Counted from the stretch's first letter, positions 36,211-45,276 are shown. The stretch: DNA of 64,000 bases from Flavobacterium sp. J49 (GCF_011742145.1 NZ_JAAQQU010000104.1:825938-889937); one strand, 5' to 3'. Numbers and translations: made by a program. Notes: generated by a model not told the origin, from the sequence alone.

Positions 36211-37004
36211 TATGGTAGTTTTATTTTAAAATTCTTAATTTGTTGGTTGGTAAAAATAGCTAAAATTTGGTCTTTGTAATAAAAATTGAGGAACGATTTC
36301 TCAACAATTTCGATTTCGAAAATCGTTTTCGATTGATTGTTCAGGCAATACAGAGTATTGTCTCTTGAAAACAACAGTTTTTCATGATCAACGATTTGGA
36401 TTTTTTCAAATGGCGGAATATTGGCCAACAAAGTCACCTTGCCGAAGATATCAATGGAATACCAGTTATTGATTTCGTCAATCCAATAAAAATTATTAAA
36501 ATCGGATTGGGTGTATTTGATGTTTTCGGCTATGGGATTCCCGACGGTTTTGGAAGTGTTTTTCAAGTAGTCAAACAGCATGATTTGCTGGGTTAAAGCA
36601 TTGTATATCCAAAATTGATTTTGTGAGGCCATGCCTATTTTAGAGGCCAAAATGGTATTGTCAATTTCAAACAGGTTGAATTTCTGAATTTCATTCAATT
36701 GGTTGTCAAGCGTGATAATAGTATTGAAATCTTCATAGAAAACCGCGATTTTCAAGGGATTGATGTAATCAACTGAAGTGATTTTACCCAAAGCCACATT
36801 CTTATATTCCCAAGTTTGAGAATCATTTTGTTTGATAAGAACATTGTTTTTGATAAAATAGTTGTTGCCCAATCCATCAAAACCGGCATAGGTTTTATTT
36901 TCTAGTTCTTCAGAACTGACCGCAGTGATTTTCAACTTCGGATTTTGTCCGAAGCTATAGGAGAAAATGAGTAGGATAATAAAAGAAAGGGCATTTTTCA
37001 TCAT
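36210..37004 (-). CDS. Exported protein of unknown function, probable beta-propeller-like repeats
   Basis: 264 aa. A signal peptide (to about 19, LIFSYSFGQ) precedes a run of short beta-rich segments with recurring aromatic/Asp patterns (FDGLGNNYFIKNN, NNFYWIDEINNWYSID, KLLFSRDNTLYCLNN), suggesting a small propeller. I do not recognise a named family. It is translationally coupled to the deoxynucleoside kinase gene. Confidence 0.75.
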   Translation of the reverse strand: MMKNALSFIILLIFSYSFGQNPKLKITAVSSEELENKTYAGFDGLGNNYFIKNNVLIKQNDSQTWEYKNVALGKITSVDYINPLKIAVFYEDFNTIITLDNQLNEIQKFNLFEIDNTILASKIGMASQNQFWIYNALTQQIMLFDYLKNTSKTVGNPIAENIKYTQSDFNNFYWIDEINNWYSIDIFGKVTLLANIPPFEKIQIVDHEKLLFSRDNTLYCLNNQSKTIFEIEIVEKSFLNFYYKDQILAIFTNQQIKNFKIKLP

Positions 37005-37123
37005 AGTGCTAATTTACAGTAAAGTGCACTTATTTCCATAAGTCTTCCTCAATATTTTAACAAAACATTGGTAACACTTTAAGATAACAATCGTCATATT
37101 TGTTGTATCAAAACCAAAAATCA

Positions 37124-38020
37124 ATGAAAAAAATAGTATTCGCTTCGTTTTTAGTATTCTCTTACTTAGCCACTCATGCCCAAAAAGACTTCCAAGGTAT
37201 GGCTGTTTATGAATCCAAAACCAGTACTTCCGATTTCAAATCTCGTTTTGAAGGCAATAGAGAAATCTCGCCCGAAATGCAAAAAATGATAGAAGAACGT
37301 ATGAAAAAAATGTTTGAAAAAACCTTTTTTCTAAACTTCGACAAATCAGCTTCCATTTACAAAGAAGAAGAAAAGCTGGAAACTCCCGGACAAGGTCAAG
37401 GTGGTTTCAGAATGATGAGCTCGATGATGGGCGGAGGCGGAACTTATTATAAAAACGTAAAAGACAAGACCTATAAAGTGGATAAAGAATTTATGGGTAA
37501 AGAGTTTTTGGTCAAAGATTCTTTGGTCAACTACAACTGGCAAATGACCGGTGAAACCAGAGTAATTGGCGGATACAATTGTTTCAAAGCCACTGCGGTG
37601 ATTCCGGCGAGTAAGACTGATTTTAGAAACTTCCGTCCTAAAAAAGAAGAAGAGAAAAAGGATGAAAAAGCAAAAGAGGAAACCAAAGAAGGCACTAAAA
37701 CCAGTTTCATGGACCAAATAGAATTGCCTAAGGAAATTACCATTACCGCTTGGTACACGCCGGAAATTCCGGTAAGTCAAGGTCCGGAAGGCTATTGGGG
37801 CTTACCCGGATTGATTTTGGAAGTCAATGACGGCAAAACGACAATTCTTTGTTCTAAAATTGTTTTAAATCCAAAAGATAAAGCAGAAATTAAAGCGCCA
37901 AGTAACGGCAAACAGGTTTCGCAAAAAGAATACGACGAAATTGTAGTCAAAAAAATGGAAGAAATGCAGGAAATGAATAATGGTCGCGGCGGCGGTTTCC
38001 AAATGAGAATGACCAGATAA
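37124..38020 (+). CDS. GLPGLI family protein, exported
   Basis: 298 aa from ATG 37124; an earlier in-frame start (37100) lacks a signal peptide. Signal peptide to about 21 (LATHAQ). The eponymous motif appears as YWGLPGLILEVNDGKTTI (about 223-240). The middle is Lys/Glu-rich. GLPGLI proteins are Bacteroidota-specific and exported, with unknown function. It is followed after 31 bp by a CarboxypepD_reg/outer-membrane barrel gene, a frequent pairing. Confidence 0.9.
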   Translation: MKKIVFASFLVFSYLATHAQKDFQGMAVYESKTSTSDFKSRFEGNREISPEMQKMIEERMKKMFEKTFFLNFDKSASIYKEEEKLETPGQGQGGFRMMSSMMGGGGTYYKNVKDKTYKVDKEFMGKEFLVKDSLVNYNWQMTGETRVIGGYNCFKATAVIPASKTDFRNFRPKKEEEKKDEKAKEETKEGTKTSFMDQIELPKEITITAWYTPEIPVSQGPEGYWGLPGLILEVNDGKTTILCSKIVLNPKDKAEIKAPSNGKQVSQKEYDEIVVKKMEEMQEMNNGRGGGFQMRMTR

Positions 38021-38051
38021 GATTCAGAAAATTCAATTTCAAAACGACTTC

Positions 38052-40802
38052 ATGAAAAAACTTTCTCTACTTTTTTTTCTGGTTACAAGCATAGCCACTG
38101 CACAAACTATCAGATTCGAAGGAATCATTCAAGACAATACCAAAGCGCCACTGGAAATGGCGAATATCATGGCAATGAATCAAGGCACCAAAACTATGGA
38201 TGCTTATGCCATAACCAATGACAAAGGGAAATTTGTTTTAAACCTTAAACCCAACGCAACTTACACCATTAAGTTGAGTTATCTGGGCATGCAAAACAAG
38301 GAAATTACAGTGACCACGCAAACCCAGAACATCACCCAAAACATCACTATGGAAAGTGGTGGAATCGAGTTAGATGGAGTCGAAATCGTGCGCGAAATGC
38401 CCGTTTCGATTAAAGGTGATACCATTGTATACAATGCCGATTCGTTTAAAACCGGTACCGAAAGAAAACTCGAAGATGTACTTAAAAAATTACCCGGTGT
38501 AGAAGTCAATGCCGATGGCGAAGTAGAAGTAGAAGGCAAAAAAGTAACCAAATTAATGGTGGAAGGCAAAGACTTTTTTGATGGCGACACCAAGTTGGGC
38601 GTAAAAAACATTCCCGCCGATGCCATTGATAAAGTTCAAGTTTTGAGAAACTACAACGAAAATTCCATTCTAAAGGGCGTGGAAAACAATCAGGATAATG
38701 TGGCGATGAACATCAAATTGAAATCCGGAAAGAAAAACTTCTGGTTTGGAGATGTCACAGCAGCTGGAGGTTTTTGCCCTGAATCTAAATTTGACCGTTA
38801 TAATGTCAATCCGAAATTGTTTTATTACAGTCCGAAATACAGTGTGAATATCATCACCAACTTTAATAACATAGGTGAGTTGCCACTAACCATTCAGGAT
38901 TATTTTAAATTCACCGGCGGTTTCAGAAACATGATGTCTAAAGGCGGTTCGAGTTTTAATGTGTCTTCGAATGACTTGGGGATTTCATTACTCAGAAACA
39001 ATCGAGCGAAAGAAATTGAAACCGATTTTGGGGCAACCAATTTCTCATATAATCCAACCAAATCATGGACGATAAGCGGATTTGCTATTCTTTCTTCTTC
39101 GATAACCGATTTGGAAACCGTATCGACGACTAACTTCTTAGATCCAACCTCTACCGAAGTGGCTTCCACTGAAAACAGAGCTGAAATAGCACATCAGAAA
39201 AGTAATTTAGGTTTGTTCAAGCTAAGTTCAAGTTACAAACCAAACACCAATTTCCAATTTGATTATGATATTTTGGCCAAATTCTCCAAACAAGATGAAA
39301 ACAATTCCTTGTTGAGAGAAACCATTGATGAAGCTGATAATTCGACTACTGAAGATATTTTTACCGCCAAAAAACAAGATCCGGTTTCATTAAATCAGAA
39401 CTTAAGCTTTTATTACACAGCGGCAGAAAAACACGTTTTTGCTTTTGAAAGCCAACATTTGTACCAAGATGAGAATCCTTTTTACAACGCCAATTTACAA
39501 TCAGACCCGTTTACTTCAACCTTGCCACCGAGTAATATTTTAGGATACGACACCACGCAAAACCGAACCGATTTAAACCAAAATCGTTTTGTAAAAACCA
39601 ATAAGTTAGACAGTAAGTTGGATTATTATTATATGCTGACACCAAAAAGTAATATCAATTTAACTTTGGGAAATACGTATTCCAATCAAAATTTTAACTC
39701 AAGCATGTACCAAGTTTTAGACAATGGAAACGTTAATGATTTAGACAATACGACCAATACGAATGATGTTACTTACCGTTTCAATGATGCTTTTTTGGGA
39801 GTGCATTACAAAGTATTGACCGGTAAATTTACGTTTACACCCGGAGTAAGTTTCCATACTTATGCTTTGAACAATGAGCAATTAGGAACAAGTTACAAGC
39901 AAAACTTTACTCGAATTCTGCCTGATTTCTTAGCGTTATACCAAATAAAAAAGGCGGAAACGCTGACTTATAATTTTTCGTTTACCAATAATTTCACCGA
40001 CATCAATCGCCAAGCAGAAGGTTTTGTATTAAACAATTACAGCAGTTTGTCAAGCGGAAACAGAACTTTGGAGAATGCTGTTCAGCAATCACACTCTCTG
40101 CGTTATTTTAAATACAACATGTTCAACTTTGAAAACATTTCAGCCGCTGTAAGTTACAATCGTACCGTTGACGCCATTAAAACGAGAGCTTTTTTCAATA
40201 ATGTGAACCAAGTGTCTTCGCCTTACAATTCGGAGTTTGCCGATGAGTCAATGTCTTTCTTCGGAAGTTATGGTCGCTCTTTCTTTAAATATTATAAAGC
40301 TTCTTTGAATGTCAATTTGAATTGGGGCAAGTTCAACAACATCCAAATCGACAGAAATACATTTCAAGACGTATTAATCACCAATGAAAGTTTTACTCAG
40401 ATATACAATTTAAGAGCTTCAACCAATTTTAAAAACTTACCAAATATTGAATTGGGATACAGTTACACCATAAACGATTATCCCAACGATACTTTTTTCA
40501 CCGATAGACCAACGATAAAATTGGATTATTTCTTCCTAAAAAGTTTCTCTTTCGTGAGTGAATACGAGTTTTATCACTATTACAACAAAGACAAATCGGT
40601 AGAGAATGAATACGATTTTCTATCGGCGAGTTTGATTTATCAAAAGACCAAAGACAGCAAATGGGAGTATAAAATTTCGGCTACCAACTTACTTAATACA
40701 ACGTCTTTAAATGATGACAATTTCTCTCAATTTTCTACCAGAACATCGCAATACAGAGTGCAACCACGTTATGTAATGTTGAGTTTGAAATACAATTTAT
40801 AA
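38052..40802 (+). CDS. Outer-membrane beta-barrel protein with CarboxypepD_reg-like N-domain (TonB-receptor-like)
   Basis: 916 aa. Signal peptide (to about 18, TSIATAQ), then a carboxypeptidase-regulatory beta-sandwich (about 19-100), a plug-like segment (KKLPGVEVNADGEVEVEGKKV, IPADAIDKVQVLRNYNENS) and a long barrel (about 230-916) ending in an aromatic strand YVMLSLKYNL. It matches OMP_b-brl_3-type proteins rather than a full SusC. Substrate unknown. It is likely co-transcribed with the GLPGLI gene. Confidence 0.88.
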   Translation: MKKLSLLFFLVTSIATAQTIRFEGIIQDNTKAPLEMANIMAMNQGTKTMDAYAITNDKGKFVLNLKPNATYTIKLSYLGMQNKEITVTTQTQNITQNITMESGGIELDGVEIVREMPVSIKGDTIVYNADSFKTGTERKLEDVLKKLPGVEVNADGEVEVEGKKVTKLMVEGKDFFDGDTKLGVKNIPADAIDKVQVLRNYNENSILKGVENNQDNVAMNIKLKSGKKNFWFGDVTAAGGFCPESKFDRYNVNPKLFYYSPKYSVNIITNFNNIGELPLTIQDYFKFTGGFRNMMSKGGSSFNVSSNDLGISLLRNNRAKEIETDFGATNFSYNPTKSWTISGFAILSSSITDLETVSTTNFLDPTSTEVASTENRAEIAHQKSNLGLFKLSSSYKPNTNFQFDYDILAKFSKQDENNSLLRETIDEADNSTTEDIFTAKKQDPVSLNQNLSFYYTAAEKHVFAFESQHLYQDENPFYNANLQSDPFTSTLPPSNILGYDTTQNRTDLNQNRFVKTNKLDSKLDYYYMLTPKSNINLTLGNTYSNQNFNSSMYQVLDNGNVNDLDNTTNTNDVTYRFNDAFLGVHYKVLTGKFTFTPGVSFHTYALNNEQLGTSYKQNFTRILPDFLALYQIKKAETLTYNFSFTNNFTDINRQAEGFVLNNYSSLSSGNRTLENAVQQSHSLRYFKYNMFNFENISAAVSYNRTVDAIKTRAFFNNVNQVSSPYNSEFADESMSFFGSYGRSFFKYYKASLNVNLNWGKFNNIQIDRNTFQDVLITNESFTQIYNLRASTNFKNLPNIELGYSYTINDYPNDTFFTDRPTIKLDYFFLKSFSFVSEYEFYHYYNKDKSVENEYDFLSASLIYQKTKDSKWEYKISATNLLNTTSLNDDNFSQFSTRTSQYRVQPRYVMLSLKYNL

Positions 40803-40828
40803 GCCTTTTACAATTGGATTTTTAAGTG

Positions 40829-40860
40829 AACTTCCGTTATTTTTAGCGGAAGTTTTTTTA
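40829..40860 (+). terminator. Terminator of the GLPGLI/outer-membrane-barrel operon
   Basis: AACTTCCG (40829-40836) and CGGAAGTT (40847-40854) form a perfect 8-bp stem followed by seven T. Confidence 0.9.
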
Positions 40861-40948
40861 TGAGATAATATTTTCACGAATTGCACGTTAGTTGTGTGAA
40901 ATATATTATTTTTAAAAAGTATTATAGTAGCCAATAAAAGTATCTTTC

Positions 40949-43285
40949 ATGAAAAATTTCTCTATTTTATTATTTTTTTCTGTCATTACATTCGGTTATG
41001 CCCAAACGCCCATACTTGAGCCGGGTATTTATAAGTCAACCACAAAAGGACAGAAGGTTATGTTGAAAATCCTTGAAGACAACCAATTTGAAATGGCTTT
41101 TTTGTTCGGAAAATATACAGTTCAAAACGATACCATTACGTTTAATAATTCGGAATCCAATGAGTCAAGTTTTAAGATTAAAATCAACAAAGATGCGCCG
41201 TTTTCGAGTACGTTTAAATTAAAATTTGACAACCAAAATTTACTTTACGCCGGTTACGACATCTACATAGGAACCCAAAAAGAGGAACATACCATTGTTG
41301 AATACAAGCCACTCAATGAGTATCTTCGTAAAAGCAGTTTAGGCGACCTGTCCAGAAAAAAGGAAGTTAAAATAGACGTCGAAAAGACAAAATATTTGTA
41401 CTTCGTTGAAATCAATAGAAAACGTGGCGCTGTAGTGACTAAATTTCAAATTGATCCAAGTGTTAACGAAATAGAAGTTCAATACGACTATAATCTGTTT
41501 AACGCTATTGAGTTAAAAGGAATAGTAGACAAAGAAACCAAAAAACTGTCAGTAAGAGAAGGACGCAGACTGAATCCGGCTTTTGATTTTGAGAAAGAAG
41601 GTTCGGCAATAGCGCCCAAAAATGAAATCAATCCCATCGCCATTGCAAACGAAAAAGATTGGTTGAAAAATAATGGCTTTGAAAATAAGGACGAATTTGA
41701 CAGCAGTTATTTGGAAAGACGCCAAACCAATACCTATAATTTCAAACTTCCGGTTTTAAAAACCTATGCTGAAGCCTTGAAAAGTCTTGAAAAAACGCCC
41801 GAAAAGTTTTTGGTAATTTCCTTTGACAACCGTAAAAACAGCAAAGCTGAATTCACTGAGTTTGTGACTCAAAAAGAGCAAAGATTATCGCGTTTTATGC
41901 GAACAAAGTACAACGCAGAAAAAGACCAATTCAATTATTATTTAGCTACCGAAAAAGACCAGGTGTTGCTGCAAAACTTCAAAATCAAAGACAAAACAGC
42001 TTTGGTCTTTGTCAATGCTAATGGCGATTTGCTTTATTATACGCCGGGTACTTTAGAAGAAAATTCCAGTCTGTTTGAAATTTATTATTCGGTTTATGAT
42101 GAAGTCAAAAGAGCCGATGCTCATGTAAGGTTGGATAAATTGGTGAAAAATAAAAAAGCATCGCTGGCTGATTTTAAAAAATCTTTGGCCGAAATCATCA
42201 AAACCAAAAAGAACTTTAACGAGTATGCCGAAGGTGTTGTAGATACTGTTGCGGTTGAAGAAATTGATACTGCCGCTGCCGTAGTAGAAGAAGAATATTA
42301 TGATGAGACCATAGCCGATACCACTGCTGTTGAAGCCGTTTTGGATGGAATGGACGACTATTTGCATGTTGACAATCCTGAAAACTTGTACAACGTATTA
42401 ACTCCAAAAGAGATAATCGCCGAGAAATGGAAAATATTAGTTGATTTCTACACCCGCAAAGAAACCTATGATGAAGAATTTGGCCAGCTCTGTAAAAGTG
42501 AATTACTCAATACCGGTTTCCTTTATAAATTATATGGACAACCTAAGTCAATTACCGACACCGATTTTATAATATTAGATTATTTATTCAAGCGTTATAA
42601 AGAGATACAAAAGATTGATGAAAAACCGGCGGAAAAGGAAGTCAGTTATCTTTTCGGATTAAGAAATACTTATGCCGAGAAGAGTATAAGTTCTGTTTTG
42701 AGTTCCTTCTTCCAAAATCCTAATTCGGAGTCCATTCCCGTTTCCAAAGGACACCAATTAAAACTGGTGGAGTATTATAAGACTTTTTTAAAAATTTCTG
42801 GATTCAATCAAAGCGATTTTAAAAATTATTTGGCCAATATTAAAGAAGCTTATCCTAATGATTACTCTTTGTACTTCAAAGAATATGATGAGTATTTCCA
42901 AGCCATAGAAACTAAAAATGCCAGTTTGTTTGAAACTTTAGACGAACTATATACCGGCCAAAAAAGCAATCACCGCTCTTGGTCAGGGTTCAAAGAAGAG
43001 TTTTGTGATTTGGCCAATAGCGTAGCATGGCAAGTGGTTGAAACCAAAACCAAAGACATGAACACCATTCAAAAAGCTATCCGATGGAGTGAAGCCAGTG
43101 TGAAAGTCTTTAAAACCGAGCACCGATATTTAGACACTTTGGCCCAACTTTATTACATGAATAATCAAAAAGATCAAGCCTTACTAACCGAGCAAAAAGC
43201 CATTGATCATGTACCGGCGGATGACAAATCCATTTTAAATGAATACAAAGAAGTTTTAAAACGAATGCAAAACGGCACTTACTAA
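40949..43285 (+). CDS. Large exported protein of unknown function
   Basis: 778 aa. Signal peptide to about 18 (SVITFGYAQ). The N-terminal 100 residues look like a small beta domain. Around 430-470 is an acidic Asp/Glu/Val/Thr/Ala-rich linker (EEIDTAAAVVEEEYYDET), and the C-terminal 250 residues are helical and may form TPR-like repeats (YLDTLAQLYYMNNQKDQALL). I do not recognise a family. It is a single-gene unit between two strong terminators. Confidence 0.8.
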   Translation: MKNFSILLFFSVITFGYAQTPILEPGIYKSTTKGQKVMLKILEDNQFEMAFLFGKYTVQNDTITFNNSESNESSFKIKINKDAPFSSTFKLKFDNQNLLYAGYDIYIGTQKEEHTIVEYKPLNEYLRKSSLGDLSRKKEVKIDVEKTKYLYFVEINRKRGAVVTKFQIDPSVNEIEVQYDYNLFNAIELKGIVDKETKKLSVREGRRLNPAFDFEKEGSAIAPKNEINPIAIANEKDWLKNNGFENKDEFDSSYLERRQTNTYNFKLPVLKTYAEALKSLEKTPEKFLVISFDNRKNSKAEFTEFVTQKEQRLSRFMRTKYNAEKDQFNYYLATEKDQVLLQNFKIKDKTALVFVNANGDLLYYTPGTLEENSSLFEIYYSVYDEVKRADAHVRLDKLVKNKKASLADFKKSLAEIIKTKKNFNEYAEGVVDTVAVEEIDTAAAVVEEEYYDETIADTTAVEAVLDGMDDYLHVDNPENLYNVLTPKEIIAEKWKILVDFYTRKETYDEEFGQLCKSELLNTGFLYKLYGQPKSITDTDFIILDYLFKRYKEIQKIDEKPAEKEVSYLFGLRNTYAEKSISSVLSSFFQNPNSESIPVSKGHQLKLVEYYKTFLKISGFNQSDFKNYLANIKEAYPNDYSLYFKEYDEYFQAIETKNASLFETLDELYTGQKSNHRSWSGFKEEFCDLANSVAWQVVETKTKDMNTIQKAIRWSEASVKVFKTEHRYLDTLAQLYYMNNQKDQALLTEQKAIDHVPADDKSILNEYKEVLKRMQNGTY

Positions 43286-43287
43286 AA

Positions 43288-43323
43288 AGCAAAAACCCCA
43301 ACTCATCGAGTTGGGGTTTTTTA
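43288..43323. terminator. Bidirectional terminator between the 778-aa protein gene and metK
   Basis: AAAAACCCCAACTC, loop ATC, GAGTTGGGGTTTTT. A 13-14 bp GC-rich stem with A- and T-runs, serving convergent genes. Confidence 0.92.
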
Positions 43324-43343
43324 TCTTCTATTGGTTTCGAAAA

Positions 43344-44594
43344 TTACAATCCGAAAGCCGATTTTACTTTGTCTACGAAATCTAATTTCTCCCAAGTGAA
43401 CAACTCAACGGTTACGGTTTTGCTGTCACCATTTGGTGTTTTGAAAGTTTTAGTAACAGTTTCCGGCTTTCTTCCCATGTGTCCGTAAGCTGCAGTTTCA
43501 CTGTAAATTGGATTTCTCAATTTCAAACGTTGCTCAATAAAGTAAGGTCTCATATCAAATATGCCTTCTACTACTTTGCTGATTTCACCATCGGTCAAGT
43601 TTACTTTGGCAGTGCCATAAGTATTCACATTAATCGACGTTGGTTTAGCCACTCCAATTGCATAAGAAACTTGTACCAATATCTCATCACACAATCCGGC
43701 AGCCACCAAGTTTTTAGCAATATGACGCGTTGCATAAGCCGCTGAACGGTCTACTTTTGAAGGATCTTTTCCGGAGAATGCACCACCACCGTGAGCTCCT
43801 TTTCCACCATAAGTATCTACGATGATTTTTCTTCCGGTCAAACCGGTATCTCCGTGTGGTCCGCCAATAACGAACTTCCCGGTAGGGTTGATGTGGTAAG
43901 TAATATTGTCATTGAACAAATGAGCATATTGTGGATATTTTGCTTTGATTCTCGGAATCAAAATCGAAATCAAGTCGCTTTTAATTTTGGCCAACATCGT
44001 AGCTTCATCTGCAAAATCATCGTGTTGGGTTGAGATTACAATGGCGTCAATTCTAACCGGTTTGTTATCATCAGAATACTCCAAAGTCACTTGTGATTTA
44101 GCATCAGGGCGCAAGTATGTAATTTCGTTGTTTTCTCTTCTCAAGTTAGCCAACTCGATTAACAAAGCATGAGACAAATCCAAAGCCAATGGCATGTAAT
44201 TTTCGGTTTCGTTAGTCGCGTAACCAAACATCATTCCTTGATCACCGGCACCTTGTTCTTCTTTGCTGGCTCTGTCAACACCTTGATTGATATCGGCAGA
44301 TTGCTCGTGAATGGCTGATAAAACACCACAAGAGTTGGCTTCAAACATGTATTCGCTCTTCGTGTAACCAATTTTTCTGATTACTTCTCTTGCAATTGAT
44401 TGCACGTCAAGATAAGTATTTGATTTTACCTCACCCGCCAAAATCACCTGACCAGTAGTAACCAATGTTTCACAAGCTACTTTTGACTCAGCATCAAAGG
44501 CTAAAAAGTTGTCGATTAACGCGTCACTAATTTGATCTGCCACCTTGTCCGGATGCCCTTCACTAACCGACTCCGACGTAAATAAATAAGCCAT
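43344..44594 (-). CDS. metK: S-adenosylmethionine synthetase
   Basis: 416 aa. Typical MetK motifs: [20 protein letters not shown] (about 8-27), [16 protein letters not shown], the P-loop-like [19 protein letters not shown], and near the C-terminus [10 protein letters not shown]. It makes SAM from methionine and ATP, the product sensed by the riboswitch near 49.5 kb. It is divergent from the metY operon. A consensus promoter and a structured 5' leader lie upstream. Confidence 0.98.
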   Translation of the reverse strand: MAYLFTSESVSEGHPDKVADQISDALIDNFLAFDAESKVACETLVTTGQVILAGEVKSNTYLDVQSIAREVIRKIGYTKSEYMFEANSCGVLSAIHEQSADINQGVDRASKEEQGAGDQGMMFGYATNETENYMPLALDLSHALLIELANLRRENNEITYLRPDAKSQVTLEYSDDNKPVRIDAIVISTQHDDFADEATMLAKIKSDLISILIPRIKAKYPQYAHLFNDNITYHINPTGKFVIGGPHGDTGLTGRKIIVDTYGGKGAHGGGAFSGKDPSKVDRSAAYATRHIAKNLVAAGLCDEILVQVSYAIGVAKPTSINVNTYGTAKVNLTDGEISKVVEGIFDMRPYFIEQRLKLRNPIYSETAAYGHMGRKPETVTKTFKTPNGDSKTVTVELFTWEKLDFVDKVKSAFGL

Positions 44595-44633
44595 AACTAT
44601 ATTTTAGTTTAATATTAATTTTTAGTGAAAAAA

Positions 44634-44715
44634 GAGGAGATTGCCACGAAAGCTAAAGGAGAGTTTCTGCTTTAGCATTTTTTAACGAGGTTGCAATCAG
44701 TTCAAATTTTTCCTC
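44634..44715 (-). promoter_or_regulatory. Structured 5' leader of metK (possible regulatory RNA)
   Basis: The metK leader (about 130 nt) can fold as a nested structure. GAGG/CCTC (44712-44715 with 44634-44637) and GATTGC/GCAATC (44693-44698 with 44639-44644) enclose a hairpin GCTAAAG/CTTTAGC (44670-44676 with 44652-44658). Short CC..CG/CG..GG pairing extends the second helix. I cannot assign it to a known riboswitch class. Confidence 0.4.
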
Positions 44716-44729
44716 TCATTTTTCGGTTG

Positions 44730-44759
44730 CAAATGTATAAAGACTATTTAGAATACAAA
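44730..44759 (-). promoter_or_regulatory. Promoter of metK
   Basis: Minus strand TTTG (44759-44756), an 18 nt spacer and TACATTTG (44737-44730), an exact match to TAnnTTTG. Confidence 0.7.
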
Positions 44760-44865
44760 AAACTATTTTGCTTTTTTTGTTTTTTTTATGATACTTCCAA
44801 AATTCTAAATACGTAGTATTTAAATATATATACACCCACTTCAAATGTTAAATTTTCAGATTTTG

Positions 44866-44897
44866 TTTGGTGGATTGAAAAAACATTCAGAAGTTTG
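44866..44897 (+). promoter_or_regulatory. Candidate promoter of the metY leader
   Basis: TTTG (44866-44869), a 20 nt spacer, then GAAGTTTG (44890-44897), which keeps TTTG and differs at the first T. Transcription would start near 44903, about 20 nt before leader peptide 1. No other promoter-like sequence is apparent before metY. Confidence 0.45.
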
Positions 44898-44921
44898 TCT
44901 CATCAAATAACAACTGGAAAA

Positions 44922-44990
44922 ATGAAATTTACAATTTGTCATATGTGTCGCATGATGTGGAAAAATTCCGCAGAGGACGCTATTGCATAA
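44922..44990 (+). CDS. Met/Cys-rich leader peptide 1 (22 aa) of the metY operon
   Basis: ATG 44922, stop TAA 44988-44990. The core TICHMCRMMW places Cys at 6 and 9 and Met at 8, 11 and 12, so five of seven codons (6-12) call for Met or Cys. The rest is NSAEDAIA. The GCAGAGG of codons 17-19 (44970-44976) pairs perfectly with CCTCTGC (45023-45029), the 5' arm of the terminator just downstream. A ribosome at the stop codon should cover it and a ribosome stalled at codons 11-12 should leave it free. I read this as a regulatory leader peptide whose product need not have a function of its own. Confidence 0.75.
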   Translation: MKFTICHMCRMMWKNSAEDAIA

Positions 44991-45049
44991 TTTTAAATTT
45001 TTTTAAAATATATTCAATCAAACCTCTGCTAACCGCAGGGGTTTTTTTA
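44970..45049 (+). promoter_or_regulatory. Transcription attenuator 1: antiterminator and terminator
   Basis: Terminator: AACCTCTGC (45021-45029), loop TAACC, GCAGGGGTT (45035-45043), then a T-run; 9 bp with one G-U. Antiterminator: GCAGAGG (44970-44976) with CCTCTGC (45023-45029), 7 bp Watson-Crick, five of them G-C. The two structures share the 5' terminator arm and exclude each other. The 5' strand lies inside leader peptide 1. Confidence 0.75.
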
Positions 45050-45060
45050 TTTAGAACAAA

Positions 45061-45089
45061 TTGTCACCCTGAGTGTAGTCGAAGGGTCA
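45061..45089. repeat. Short interspersed repeat between the two attenuators
   Basis: GTCACCCTGAGTGTAGTCGA followed by AGGGTC. It resembles a very common intergenic repeat with CCCTGAG...CGAAGGG ends, with a small ACCCT/AGGGT pairing. It separates terminator 1 from leader peptide 2. Confidence 0.55.
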
Positions 45090-45115
45090 ATCCAAAACAA
45101 AAAGAAGTAAAAACA

Positions 45116-45214
45116 ATGAAAGTAACAGCAAAAAATATGATGATGGACCGTATGATGCACATGATGATGTGTTGTTGTATTGGCATATCCTGTTACCAAA
45201 AGCGAAAGACGTAA
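45116..45214 (+). CDS. Met/Cys-rich leader peptide 2 (32 aa) of the metY operon
   Basis: ATG 45116, stop TAA 45212-45214. The core NMMMDRMMHMMMCCCIGISC contains eight Met in residues 8-18, then three consecutive Cys (19-21) and Cys26; the end is YQKRKT. TTACCAAAAG (45193-45202, within codons 26-29) is the exact complement of CTTTTGGTAA (45244-45253) in the following terminator. A ribosome finishing at the stop would mask 45193-45202, and one stalled on codons 16-21 would leave it exposed. This is classical attenuation geometry. A Met/Cys metal-binding microprotein is a possible alternative, but the RNA pairing favours a leader. Confidence 0.85.
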   Translation: MKVTAKNMMMDRMMHMMMCCCIGISCYQKRKT

Positions 45215-45276
45215 TCGAAGTTTATATTTATACTCTAGAAGTCCTTTTGGTAAGCCATCCAAAAGGACTTTTTTTA
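45193..45276 (+). promoter_or_regulatory. Transcription attenuator 2: antiterminator and terminator directly before metY
   Basis: Terminator: AAGTCCTTTTGG (45239-45250), 8 nt loop, CCAAAAGGACTT (45259-45270), then T-run. The 12-bp stem is perfect. Antiterminator: TTACCAAAAG (45193-45202) with CTTTTGGTAA (45244-45253), a perfect 10 bp. They overlap on 45244-45250, so only one can form. The metY ATG lies 35 nt after the T-run. Confidence 0.88.

Noticed and set aside
44641-44690. SAM-II riboswitch suggested by GAAAGCTAAAGG on the plus strand
   Set aside because: The sequence is on the strand opposite to metK and reads away from it, with no plus-strand gene close enough to be controlled.
44936-45214. 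A single 92-aa protein starting at 44936 that reads into leader 2
   Set aside because: It starts at a non-ATG codon (TTG), runs through terminator 1 and a repeat, and has no signal peptide or family. The 32-codon leader from 45116 is the meaningful part.
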